A stretch of 64,000 bases of DNA from Desmodesmus armatus (Eukaryota; Chlorophyta; Chlorophyceae; Sphaeropleales; Scenedesmaceae), in assembly GCA_007449985.2 (NCBI GenBank), contig VIIQ02000092.1, positions 112,001 to 176,000 on the forward strand, in the 5' to 3' direction. The position numbers and the translations under genes are program-made. Below, piece by piece: positions 23,379-35,538 of the stretch. How positions within the stretch are numbered: the stretch's first letter is position 1; every line of letters begins with the position of its first letter. The notes beneath the pieces were generated by a model, which saw only the letters and a list, made by a program, of their open reading frames with translations, did not search any database and was not told the DNA's origin.

Positions 23379-24692
23379 TCAACAGCCATAGCATGATCAG
23401 GTGCAGTCACCAAGGTCAAGAGCCCAACCCAGCCCACAGGCGCAGCTGCTGACAGCGCAGGCAGCAGGCAGCCCTGCGCTTGCAGGGAAGAGCATACAGC
23501 CTGCTGAAGATGCCGCCCAAAGCAGCAGCTGGGGGAGGGTTGTCCTCACGTGCACCGCATCCTTCCAGCCACTGCAAGCACATGTCAGCACAGAAGCAGC
23601 GCTGATTGCATTGGTGGGCCCCGCAGCTGCGCAGGGCGTGACAGCAGGTGTGGCTGTGTTTTTTGGCCTGCACTCTGTGCAAACAGTGCTGCATGGCAGG
23701 CAGCAATATGGCAAGTAGTGCTGTGTTGAGCTGATCGGGCACGTGGTAGCCGCGTGTTGTGGCTGCAAACAGCTTGGGAGAGGCTATTGCCCACCAGCCA
23801 CTGACTAGCAGCAGCAACAAGCAGCACAACATGCATTGCCTCTGGGTAGTAGTGCGGCATGGTGGTCACACGTGTCGAGCATCACTATCCAGTGGTGCCA
23901 GCAGCCGCTGTGGCAGTCTGGCGCGGTCTTAGTTGTTGGCCTGTTGCGTTGCAGGTTGGATCTAAGCGTGGCATGATAGGCGTGTTCTGTAGTAATGGAA
24001 TTAGTCAGCTTGTAAAGAAGAGTTCAGTACGGGGGTGTGATGCTGGTGGTTCCAACAGGCTTATTTGAGGGTATGACCATTGGACATGTAGGTCGTGTCG
24101 GTGCAGATGCAGTGCAACAGAAGTGGGTGCCAGCACCGTTGCCTGCTGAGTTGCGCTGGTCACCCACTACGCTGAATGCAGCATGAACTTGGCACATTGT
24201 CGTCCAAAGTCAACCCTGCACTGCAGTGATTACCAAGCTCGTGCAACCAGCACACAGCAGCGCATGCGTCATGAATGGGCCGGTGGGGCCATCAAAGCTG
24301 CCAGTCAAGCAACATAACACCAGCCGTAGCCAAGTGCTGGCGCATGCAGGGGCTCAGCCCAAAGAATAGCTCTCAATAATTCTGTTAGCAACACTGTTGA
24401 GCTGAGCTCAGTATCACACATTTGCACATGGACCATCACTCACACTCAATTACAGGGCATGCTGTCCCTGTCCCAAGGATCACCACCAACATACGTATGT
24501 CTGAGACCCATGAGGTGCCAACCCTCAAAAACACACAGCTGGCCTCCACGCACTCTCACACTCTTTCCAGTCACACATCCGCTCAGCAGCACTGAAAATC
24601 TCTCCGAAACCCCTCAGTTCGACTGCGCAGCTATGGCGGGATCAAAACCCTCAAATCCCACTGCGCAGCGGCAGCAGCATCTCCAAAGCCCC
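23379..24692. other. Spacer between convergent genes with a probable polyadenylation signal
   Basis: This holds the 3' ends of the small membrane protein gene and of the minus-strand phosphatase gene. TTACA at 24450-24454 is TGTAA on the minus strand, about 240 nt after the phosphatase stop, and fits its polyadenylation signal. Close to that stop, at about 24613-24720, a phrase around ACTGCGCAGC plus GCGGCGGG occurs three times, so the end of the last exon has been tandemly copied. The frame at 23401-23718 has no supporting features. Confidence 0.5.
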
Positions 24693-27600
24693 TTAGTTCC
24701 ACTGCGCAGCTGCGGCGGGGTCAGCCCTTGTGAGCCGCCACCTTGTCGCATCACACCCGGCCGGGTCATACTTGCACACACAGTCGTACAGCCGCCCGCC
24801 TGGGATGCAAGCTGCAACTTCAGGGTGCTTGATCATGCCGAGTTTGAGGGAGTCACAGGTGAAGCTGGCAAGGAGATTTGTCTCTATGCCACGCCCCATG
24901 CCCTCCAACACCAGCAGGTCTGCATTACCTGCTTCTGCTGCCAGTTCGGCAGACACCTGCAGCAGAGCGAAAGGAGGTAGGGGGGAAACGGCAGCAATTG
25001 GACGTGCACATGACATGGGGATTCTCGTTGGTGTGGGCATCTGACTCAAGAGCGCCCCACCCAACCTGGCTGACTTGAACATCCAATGATTGTGGCTGTG
25101 CATGCGTCCTGTTCAATTGTAAGGAGCCATGTGTCCTCTGAGGGCATACAGTACGACATGCTGGCTTCTTTCCCCTCTCATAATCAGCGTATGCATGGCC
25201 AGTGTCACCCCGTGAATCGCAAAAGCTGTAACACGGCACCGCGTGCTTGCCCCATCCCACCATTCCCCTTTCCTGTGGCCTGCAACAGGCCTGTTGCACC
25301 ACTATGCTGCAGTCAGCATGACAGCAACCACCAACACTGGCTGTGACAGGGCGACAATTACGTAACACGGTGTAACATTCCATTTTCCTTTCAAATGATT
25401 GAAATGGCCACTTACCTTGCTGATGTCAATGACAGGCATGTTATTGCCACTGCTCATGACCTTCAACTGCCCACTGGACAAGCCTTCACTCAGCAGCTTG
25501 TCACTCTTAGCAGCAGCCGACAGCAGCGGCTGCAGCTCAGCAGCTGTGATGTCATTGATCGTGGGGCCAGAGTTGGCCGCCAATATCACCTGCAAGAGCA
25601 AACAACCCCGGGATGATGCCAACTGCCAGCAGGATTGTCTCGGCTTAAGTCAAGCTCAATTTCCTACACTGACGTCATCATGACATGTACCTGTTGAATA
25701 CAACTTGAGGCTCATGCGTCAACACACTCTTGGTGCGTAATCAGCTCTAAGAGGTCTGATCTGATGCTTGCTCGCGCCCATGCTTGATTGCTGGGATGTC
25801 TCACAGACTAGGCACAACTGGCAGCAACACTGAGTCACACTCTGGCGGCCAACTTGGCTCGACCACAGCGTCTGCAATCAGCTGAACAATCTGACTGTTG
25901 CCACCTGCACGTGAAAACAACATGGCCCCCCCTGGTAAAAAAACATGTTCACCTGTGTGCCTCGCTTCAGCAGCTCCCGTGCAAAGGGCACCATGCCCAG
26001 CATCACATCTGCCCCAGCATTGTCAACAAACAGCAGCGCCTTGCTGTAGCTGTGCTGCTGGAAGCGGGTCAGGATGGTGTCCAGGTCATCCAACACCTGC
26101 AGACATACCAGCACAGCACACAGCACACAGCACTCCCTGTGTCTACACAAGTATATATCTGACTGTTGACACCCAGCAACTGCACTCCAACATCCATCTA
26201 TTGTATGCTATTTAGCTGTGAACTGAGAGAGCCTGGAGGCATATGCTGTCTCGATACTGCAAGCATCATATTGAAGTTGCACCACCTCCTTACGCTGCCT
26301 GAATGATAAACATGTTCTGTACAGTTCTTTGTCGATTGCTGTCACCCATACTGTGTACCCACCCATGGCCGCGGCAGTAGCTGGTCCAGGGCACAATGGA
26401 AGCCAGCCCCCTGGCCTGACTCATACCGCTCTGCTGATGCTGCTGCGCCAAGGTCGAAGATGTTGCCAGCAAAGACACCACGCAGGGCCTTTTCTAGGGC
26501 CAGCGTGGGGCTTGGCTGGGCATCCAGGCCTTGTAACACCTACGTGGGAGGTTGCGGAACATCATGTGTGGCACCCATGTGTGAGCAGCCGGTGGGTTTT
26601 GACAGCTGCTATAGGCACACATATGATGCTCGTCACACATGAGCTCACTGCGCTCAATGACCAAGCAAACACTGACGAGGTTGACCCTACTATTGACGTT
26701 TGCCCGGGGACGGGGGGGGGGAGGGGGGTGGCCTGGGGCCTTGCACACATAGGAGGCGCATCCACATGTGTGCTGCGAATTGAACGGTTTCAACTGATGC
26801 ACAGCCCACTCAGATTTGTTGGTCTCACTCAAGGCTGATACAAGCACTGGGGTGTCAAGACACAGATATGTACCACATGCTGCATGCTGTGTCTGCGCCC
26901 TGCCGCAAGCTGGCCTGGGCCTGCGGAGTGCCGCCTGCACTCACCCTGGGCAGCAGCTCCAGCGCTGCGGCATTTTCTGTGTCCTTGCAAGCCTTAAATA
27001 TGTCCGTATATCCCAGCTGCTGCAGGACACCCTCCCTGCAGTCAATGACAGCAGATGTGCAAACACTTTAAACTATGCTATGCCGGGGGTATCATACAGT
27101 TTGTCTGGGGCTTTTTTCCCAGCCAGAAAAGGGGGAAGGTGAGCTGGAAGCGAGTCAAGTGTGGACACATACAGATAGACAGCTCGTGGGGCACAAGGCT
27201 GCAGCAAATGACCGCATGCAAATGTGCCTGGGTGCACTTCACCATACTGTGCCAGGGCCCACAGCCAGACCAAGACACACACCTCAGCTTGCACAGTGAA
27301 AGGCAGCTCACAGGCTGCACACCAGAGAATCCAGGAGGGTCAGAGTGGGGGTCTGCCAATAGTGCGTCCAGGGCTGCATTGAAGGTGGCAGCAAACTGCT
27401 CTGCTTTGGCCTGCACCCGCACACACAGATGGGGTGATCAGCACCATCATGATTGCTGTCGAGCAATAATGTGGGTGTGACTTCAATAACCTGACTGAAT
27501 GTGACCCAAATGATGTGACTGTAACGTGTGCGGATCGCACGACATGTTAATGTGATGTGAACACTGGCTCTAGGGCACTAGGCCTCAGCAGTGCGCACAC

Positions 27601-27928
27601 GAGCAGCTTGCCTGCCGCTGCTCCTCAGGTATACTGCTGTCTGTTGCTGCATGAGCCTTGAATGTTGGTATACTCTTCCTGAACACTTCTATCCAGGTCT
27701 CAAATGTCACAGGGCAAGAAGGGTCTCTGCATGAGGCCAGGATGGGTCAGAGGACCCGGTGGTGGTGGAGAGGGGGGGGGGGGGGAGTTGAGAGCAGAGC
27801 TGTGATCCCGACCTGCTGCAGTTTTCATAATAGTTGAAGGTCCCTGCAGAGTACTTTTGTGGGTCTGGTAGGAGAGGGAAGTCCACCAGGACAAGGTCAG
27901 GCTGCTGTGTGATCGAGATCGTTGCCAT
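24693..27928 (-). CDS. DUF89 metal-dependent damage-control phosphatase, 402 aa
   Basis: Related to the stand-alone plant DUF89 proteins and to the C-terminal domain of plant pantothenate kinase 2. Family members hydrolyse damaged or surplus phosphometabolites with a divalent metal. Eight phase-consistent exons: 27928-27813, 27726-27612, 27410-27283, 27035-26945, 26539-26363, 26096-25953, 25589-25416 and 24956-24693. Conserved signatures are FPLLPDPQKY and NYYENC near the start, DPSCPVTFETWIE across the first junction, FVDNAGADVMLG (Asp234-Asn235, metal site), LAANSGPTINDIT, VLEGMGRGIETN, KHPEVA and GRLYDCVCKYDPA near the C-terminus. The last 20 or so residues lie in locally duplicated sequence and look non-conserved. 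The intron after 27612 begins with GC (GCAAGC), all others with GT. It is divergent from the BTB gene. Confidence 0.93.
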
Positions 27929-28879
27929 TGTTCGGGCGTGAAGCTGCCGGCAAGGCGGATGACGCTTGAAGTGCGCTCCAGCTTCATGTCTGTGTCGCAG
28001 ATACGCATGTCATCTCCTTTTGGCCCACCGCAGTCAACGGTGTTTGACCAGCTGCTGTACTACAAGTCAGCTGCTGTGCTGTGAGGCAACCCTCCCTGCC
28101 CACGTTTCTGCCTACTTTGTTTCAACAAAGGCCGTTGCTCTCTTTGTTGGCCCCCCTACGCTTGCCAGCCTGTTGAGGGTAGGTGGTTGAGGGTAGGGCG
28201 CATTGCGTTGCAACACGTCTATGCAGCATCACAGTGAAAAGCTGCAAGTATGTTGTGCAATTGGTACATACTGCACCCACCCAGAGTGTTTCAGCCTTGC
28301 GATGCGTCAGAACATTTGTGCTAATGGTGACAGGCTGGTGGGCACCTCCTGGTGCCTTGTGCCGGAAATGCAAGGCTGCTGTGGCTACCTTTCAACAACA
28401 GGTCTTTCGTACTGCATAAGGACACTTCCAGCATCAGTTCTCAGCCGATGCTGATGACGAATTATCCTACTAAGCAATGACTCATCACATCCAACGGCCA
28501 CAGTCACAGATATGAGTCAATCACAGCGATTTGGGCTAGTTTCTGCTTTCTGCAACGAGTAAGAGTGGGCCGATTGCCGCCAGGCCACGTCAGCTGATTT
28601 TCGAAGAGGCCGTGCCCGATTGGCAGCGTTTGTTCTGGTTCCTGGTTTCAAAACGGACACCCTTTCACATCGTCGCCTATTGTATCCACACGGGTGCGTA
28701 CACCTGAGTACGTTGGGCTGAGCAGCACTGACTGACAATCCTTACACCATCACAGCCAGTAGCAATCACACCAGCCACTAGCAATCAGGCACTACTGGAG
28801 GCTGCACGCCGTGTGTAGTGGTGCAGTTGTTGCTGCAACGTTGTTCTCAGCAGGCTGACCCAGCAAAGAAGCAGCAGGA
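27929..28879. promoter_or_regulatory. Shared 5' region of the divergent DUF89 and BTB genes
   Basis: The two ATGs are 951 bp apart and face away from each other, so this spacer should hold both promoters. It contains a CCACGTCAG sequence with an ACGT core near 28585 and a CGATTGG (inverted CCAAT-like) near 28617. These are candidates only. No open frame here is supported as coding. Confidence 0.4.
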
Positions 28880-31800
28880 ATGGCGGGCGCCCGCCCAGCT
28901 GAGGGTCTGGTGGCAAGCTACGGCAACGGCTTCTCCACTGAGATATTTGCCAGGTTCCAGCACAGCCAAGAGTTTTGGGACGTGAGTGACACCCCATCAG
29001 CCGGCATTGTCCTGCCATGCAGCTGTCCTGCGGTTTGCCGCCCTGGCGGTTGGGGTCCCAGCAGCATAACAGGCACCACACTGCCGACAAGGCATGAATG
29101 GATCCCTGGAACCCTTAAGCCTGAAAGCAGGATGTCACAATTATTATCACATCTGTCTGCTTGTCTAGCCACCAAACTCATGGTCTCACCAGTACCTCTG
29201 CCTCTACATGTGCCCTGCGCTCCCGGTGCAATTGCTGCGCAGGTCACTGTGATCACTGGTACAGGCGAATGGAAGCTGCACAGCCTACTCCTGGCCAGCA
29301 GGAGCGAGTTCTTCTACAGGTGTGTGTCGCTCTTGCAGCAGCGGCACTCCCCACCTTCATGGCTGCTGCTGTTGCCAACAGATGGCGTGCATTCTACAGC
29401 AGCAGCTAAGCAAAGCTTCCGCCAGTGATGTGCAGGTGCAGATGCAACATTGCCAGCTTTCATGTTGAGGACATGTGCAGTATGCTTGACGAGTCTGGTC
29501 TGTGCGTCAAACTGTGGGCCATGGCATTGTGGCAGCTTGCAGTATGTAGCACAGTGGCCACTGCCAACTGCATTGAACCCAAGGAAATCGCAATCAGCTG
29601 GCCGCTGTACATTGTCTTGAAAACCGTCTTCAAGACAATGTACAGCGGCCAGCTGATTGCAGTTTCCTTAGGTTCAATGCAGTTGCCAGTGGTGACTGTG
29701 CTGCATTAGCACACAGGAAGTAGCCACCATTATCAGAGCTGGGTGTGGCATTATGCAGCAGCAGCAAGCCTGAGGCAGCCAGCATCACCTTGGCTTACAA
29801 TCAGGTGGCATGGCAGGGTGGCAAGCGGCTGCCCCCCCCCCCACCCCGTTGAAACGTACAGCAACCGCCGTGTGATTGTGTGTTCGAGGTTATAAAATTC
29901 CCAGTCTGTGGTGACTGGAGCAGTGGCTATGTTGCACCCCTGGCTCTGCTGCGTCTGTGCATGGCAGGATGGCAAGCGGCTGCCCCCCCCCCCCCCCGGA
30001 GTCCCCAAACGGACAGCAACCATCTCTTTAGAACTTTCCTTTTATATATTTGTGTTGCATCATCAATATTTGGTGACTGGAGCAGTGGCTGTGTTGCACC
30101 GCTGTCTGTGCAGGGCTCTGGCCGGTCAGTTCTCTGAGAGCAAGAGCAAGCGGATTGAGCTTCACTTGGAGAAGGCCCCAGGAGAGGAGGTGAGCAGCAG
30201 AATCCCGGCAATTTTCCCAATCATGGGCGGGTGCTGTGTACTCTTGACAGGATTTGTCTTGGCTGTCTGTGGATTCACTTGCAGCTGCTACAGACAACAT
30301 ACAGATCACCCTACGGCACAGCAGCAGTCGATACCCAGAGCCAAGTCAGCAGGGAAACATCCTCGTCCCCCAGGCACCGTATGTTGCTAGGCACAACCGC
30401 ACTACTACTCCCAAGTGCCCCCAACCCTAACAAAACTCCAAAACCCTGTCCATAACATCCTCATTGTGTGCAGGTGTGGCCTTTGTTGGTTGACTACTTC
30501 TACCGTGATACAATCACTATCTCCCAGGACAACGTGTGTGCGCTGCTGGCACTGTCCCGGCAGCTGTTGGTGGCGCCTGTGTGCCAGTACTGCAGTGACT
30601 TTGTGGCGCAGCACCTGAGCACTGGCAACTGCATCGCGTACCTGCGACAGGCGGAGAAGTACCAGCTGCACGACATTCAGCAGCAGGCAGTGGCACTGGC
30701 AGCACAAGGTGTGTGTGGTGGTGGTGGTGGTGTGGGGGGAGGGGGGGGAGAGGGGAACAAAGGGAGGGGGGGCACACCTGAGCACCGGCAACTGCATCGC
30801 GTACCTGAGACAGGCGGAGAAGTACCAGCTGCACGACACTCAGCAGCAGGCAGTGGCACTGGCAGCACAAGGTGTGTTCAGTTGCAACAGGCGGCGAGGA
30901 GAGGGGGCGGGCGTTTGAACAGGCAGCAGAGGGTGGGGGTGGGTTGGAGAGGGGACGGGCAGTTTGATTGGGGAGTTTGCGACTGCGTTTGCGACTGCGT
31001 GCGGTGGGGGTCAACTTGCATGGCGGGGATCCAGGGAGGGGAAAGAGGTGGTTCAAGCAGGCTCCGTTTCAGGGTCAGGTTTGCTGGCTTGCCGCCCTCC
31101 TTTCCATAGCTAACAACCCATGCCTGCTTTCCTTGCGCATCCGGCTGGCTGTCTGCTGTCTTTTCAGGGTTCCATCTGCTGTACGACTCTGACGTGTCTG
31201 GCCTGCCACCCTCCACAGTGCTGGACGTGTTGAGGCACCAGGTGAGGATGAGGATCGTAGTTTGAATTTGAATTTGAATTTGGTTTGGAATGGCTGCAGC
31301 ACCTTTGGGGCAACAGATGAGGAGGGGTGCAGGAATGCTTGTCAGGCTGCTGCTGGGCGCTCTTGCTGCGGGCTTGAGCTTGCAGCTTGGCATTGGAGCA
31401 CGGCCAAAGGCACGCTGTGGTTGCTTCAGCCAGCGCTCGGCAGGGAATGTGTGACGCAGCTGGCCTGTCAGCAGCCCTGAGGGTGGCGTGATGCTGTGCT
31501 GTGCTGTGCTGTGCTGCAGGACCTGCTGGTGCATTGCGAGCAGCAGGTCATGCGCTTTGTGCTGCACTACCTTCATTCCACAGTGGTGGAACAGCACGAC
31601 ATAGAGACCATCTGCAACCAGGTGGGCGGGCTTTACAGCTGCTGCAGAACGCTCTGCTGAACGAAAGATATCCTACGGCATCTGCAAACAGCAGGCGTGC
31701 TTGCCGAGGGATCCAGCAAAACCCCTTGTTGAGCATATGGATGTAGTGTGTGAAAATATCATTATGCGTTTGCTGGCTCTGGAGCCGTGCGGCTCGTCCT

Positions 31801-34800
31801 CATCAACAGTTGAGCTGTTGTTGTGCCGTTGGTGTGCTGTGCTGTTGTTGTGCTGTGCTGTGCTTAGGTCCGCTTCCTGTACCTAGACAACAAGCAGCTG
31901 GCCAGCCTGCGCCACAAACCCCAGCTGCTTAAGGACCTCCTGCTGTCTTCTTCCTCACCTCATCTCACCTTAGCTCACGTCACCAATTGGCACTCAGGCT
32001 CCTGCCCGTCACCTGTCCTGTTATGCTGCGCTGCGCTGTGCTGTGCTTAGGTCCGCTTCCTGTACCTAGACAACAAGCAGCTAGCCAGCCTGCGCCACAA
32101 CCCCCAGCTGCCCAAGGAGCTCCTGCTGCCCTCACCTCACCTTGGCTCACATCACCATTCCTCACCCACCCTCCTGCCCGTCAATCCGCAACACCTGTCT
32201 TGTACTACTGTGCTGCGCTGTGCTGTGCTGTGCTCAGGTCCGTTTCCTGTATCTGGACAACAAGCAGCTCGCCAGCCTGCGCCACAACCCCCAGCTGCCC
32301 AAGGACCTCCTGCTGTCCCCACCTCACCCCACCTAACCTCACCTCGTAAAGATAATTGCCACTAAGGCTCCTGCCCGTCACTCCGCGACACCTGTCCTTT
32401 GCTGCTGCGCTGTGCTGTGCTGTGCTGTGATATGCTGTGTTTAGGTCCGCTTCCTGTACCTAGACAACAAGCAGCTGGCCAGCCTGCGCCACAACCCCCA
32501 GCTCCCAAAGTACCTCCTGCTGTCTTCTTCCTCACCTCATCTCACCTTAGCTCACGTTCCAGTTAGCACTCGCGTTCCTGCCCGTCACTCCGCGACACCT
32601 GTCCTTTGCTGCTGTTGTTTGCTGCGCTGTGCTGTGCTATGCTGTGCTTAGGTCCGCTTCCTGTACCTAGACAACAAGCAGCTGGCCAGCCTACGCCACA
32701 ACCCCCAGCTGCCCAAGGACCTCCTGCTGTCCCCGCCTCGCCCCACCTCATCTTAGCTCCTCTCCTGCCCGTCACCTGTCCTGTCATGCTGCGCTGTGCT
32801 GTGCTGTGCTATGCTGTGCTTAGGTCCGCTTCCTGTACCTAGACAACAAGCAGCTAGCCAGCCTACGCCACAACCCCCAGCTGCCCAAGGACCTCCTGCT
32901 GTCAGGCAGCCTGCTGCGGCTGGATGCAATGGACTCCTGCAGCGCTGCTGTTGAGGGGCTGGAGCCGCCCCCACGCCCCACCTACTGCTGTGACGACAAG
33001 TATGGCTTGCCTGGTGGCAGCACCACCCTGACTGTGCAGCTGGAAGACATATGGCAACACGTGAGCAGGACTGATGGGGGGAAAGGGGGTGAACTCGTTT
33101 GATGAGAGACTGTCCTCTTTTTGCGGTGGTGTGTAAGGGGGGGGGGGAGCTTGGTCCCGAGTGTTTGTAAACATCAACCGGGTGCAAAAGGGTGAGTGAG
33201 AAGGTGTCAGGGATGACTGCAGCCGCCCCCACGCCCCACCGACTGCTGTGACTACAACTATGGCTTGCCGGGCGGCCGACCCCTGCGTCACACCCCTATT
33301 TGTCACCCCCTGCCTACAGGTAGCGCCCCTGTGCCGTGTTGTGGTGTCTGGCTTGACTGAGGGGCAGCCGGAGAATGTGCTCAGTGCTGAACCCTGCTGG
33401 CCTGGTTTGCTGCAGTGCCGTCACCCCCCCCCCCCCACACACACACCACCACCACCACCACCCACCTACCCTTGGCACACTTGCACCCACTGTCACTCCT
33501 GCGCATCCTCCCTGAGATTTCTGTCCCTCTTTCTCTGCATCTCTCTTTCCCTCTTTCACTGCATGTTCTTGCGCAGGTGGCGCCGCTGTGTCGTCTTGTG
33601 GTGTTTGGCATGAGTGAGGGGCGCCCTGAGAACGTGCTCAGTGCTGACCCCGAGGCATGATTTGCTGCAGTGCGGTCACGCACACTCTCACCGCCCTCTT
33701 TCAACGATGATGTGTCACTTGGCACACCTGCACCCATCCTCTTTGCCTCACTCCTACTATGTATCCTGTCTGTGCCCGCTCTCCCTCTTCATTCGCATCC
33801 CTCTTTCCCTCTCTCGCTCTCTGCATGTTTTCTTGCGCAGGTGGCGCCGCTGTGTCGTGTTGTGGTGTCTGGCGTGACTGAGGGTCAGCCGGAGAATGTA
33901 CTCAGTGCTGACCCTGAGGCCTGGTTTGAGACAGACGAGAGTGCAGAGCCGATGCCCTGGATCCAGGTGCTGCTGCCCAGCAACGTGCGCGTGGTGCACT
34001 TCAACAGGTCAGTGCGTCCATGTTGATGGGGGGGAGGTGTGCTGCAATTCTTGGTGCTGCTGCCCAGCAATGTGTGTGGCGTGTGGTGCACTTCAGCATG
34101 TGCGCGGTGCAGCTCATCTCAAGGGTTCGCAGTGTAGATGCAGGGGTGAGGCAGGGGGCGGGGCCGGGAGGCAGGAATGGGAGGACTGGGGTGCGGGGTG
34201 GAAAGAGGAGGGTGAGTGCAGAGCTGATGCCATGGATCCACCTGCTGCTGCCCAGTAACGTGGTGCACTTCAGCAGGTCAGTACGTCCGTGTTGATGGTG
34301 GTTGGGGTGGGGTGGGGGGTGCTATGGCAGTGGTTGGATGTGGACAGGCGGCTGTTACGCTCCTCCCTGCACCCTGTGGGTCTCCGTGCGGGTATATGTA
34401 CAGCCATAGCGATACGGTTGTGTGAGGGTGTTATGACTGGGGGGGGGCAAAGGGGTGTGGTGTTAGGCGAAGGTTGGGCTGGGGGTGCAGGGTTGGCGGA
34501 TCAATGGGAATAGGCCACGCCATGTGAGAGATCTTCCAATGGGTTTTGTGTCTGTCTGTCTGTCTGTCTGTCTATGCCGGTGTCTTTTCTGTCCTGCAGG
34601 TACACATACAGCCATGGCCACAGGCGCAGCGGCTACTTCAGGCTGCGCAACTGGCAGGTGGGTACATTGAAGTGTGTAGCACTTGTGATGCTGGGGCTTG
34701 GGCAGCCTGCGCACACCACGTCATGTGTTCAACACCCTGCGGTGGCAAGAGGGGTGGCTTGACGAAACATCTTGACGGCGGGCTGACTCCGCGTCCCGGT

Positions 34801-35506
34801 GCACAGCAAGTGTATGTGGTGTGCAGGGGCAGAGGGGGGAGGGGACGGATGCCGGGGTGGATTTACAGGGGCTGCTTCAGGCAGCGGAGCCAACAGGGGT
34901 TGAAAACACATGGCGTTGTAGCTGCAAGATGCGCAACCGCATGGAGCAGCAGCATTTGCGTTGCGCAGCCTGGGTCGTTGTGTGTACGCCTCCCTTGTAC
35001 AATCGCCTTGCTTGGCCGTCCTTTTGTTCAAAATCGGCCAGAGCGCTCTACTTGTGAGCGTGCAACTATGCATGCTTGCCGCTGACACACCCTTGTGTTG
35101 ATTGTGTGCTATGTCTTGCTGGTTGCCTGCATTCTTTGTTGGCAGACTCTGACCGCCCCGGATGCTGATGGCCCCTTCACCAAGATCAACGCACGGTGGG
35201 TGTGGGCAGCAGGACTCGTTTTCATATTCATTGACAGAAGGGGGGGGTGCGGAGGCTCGTGGCTGGCCACATGTACAGATAGAAGGTGCTTTGCAGCCAT
35301 ACTGTCTATTGGCCTGAGGTGACGCGTGCAACCACGCTCAATACCCCAAGCCCGGAGGTGCCCAGCACCTGGACCAAGACTGCATACATGCATGGACTGC
35401 ATACGCGCACATGTGCAATGCGCATACTCGTGCAGACGTCAAACGCCCCACGGTAGAGGCAGCCCTGCGCTTGCTCCTGCATCTGTTTGTGCTCTCCTTC
35501 ATCACT

Positions 35507-35538
<32 letters not shown>

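Noticed and set aside
29610..29670. FKTMYSGQL as a genuine BTB exon
   Set aside because: It lies in one arm of the foldback, has no matching splice phase, and the BTB helix it resembles is already supplied by the exon at 30474.
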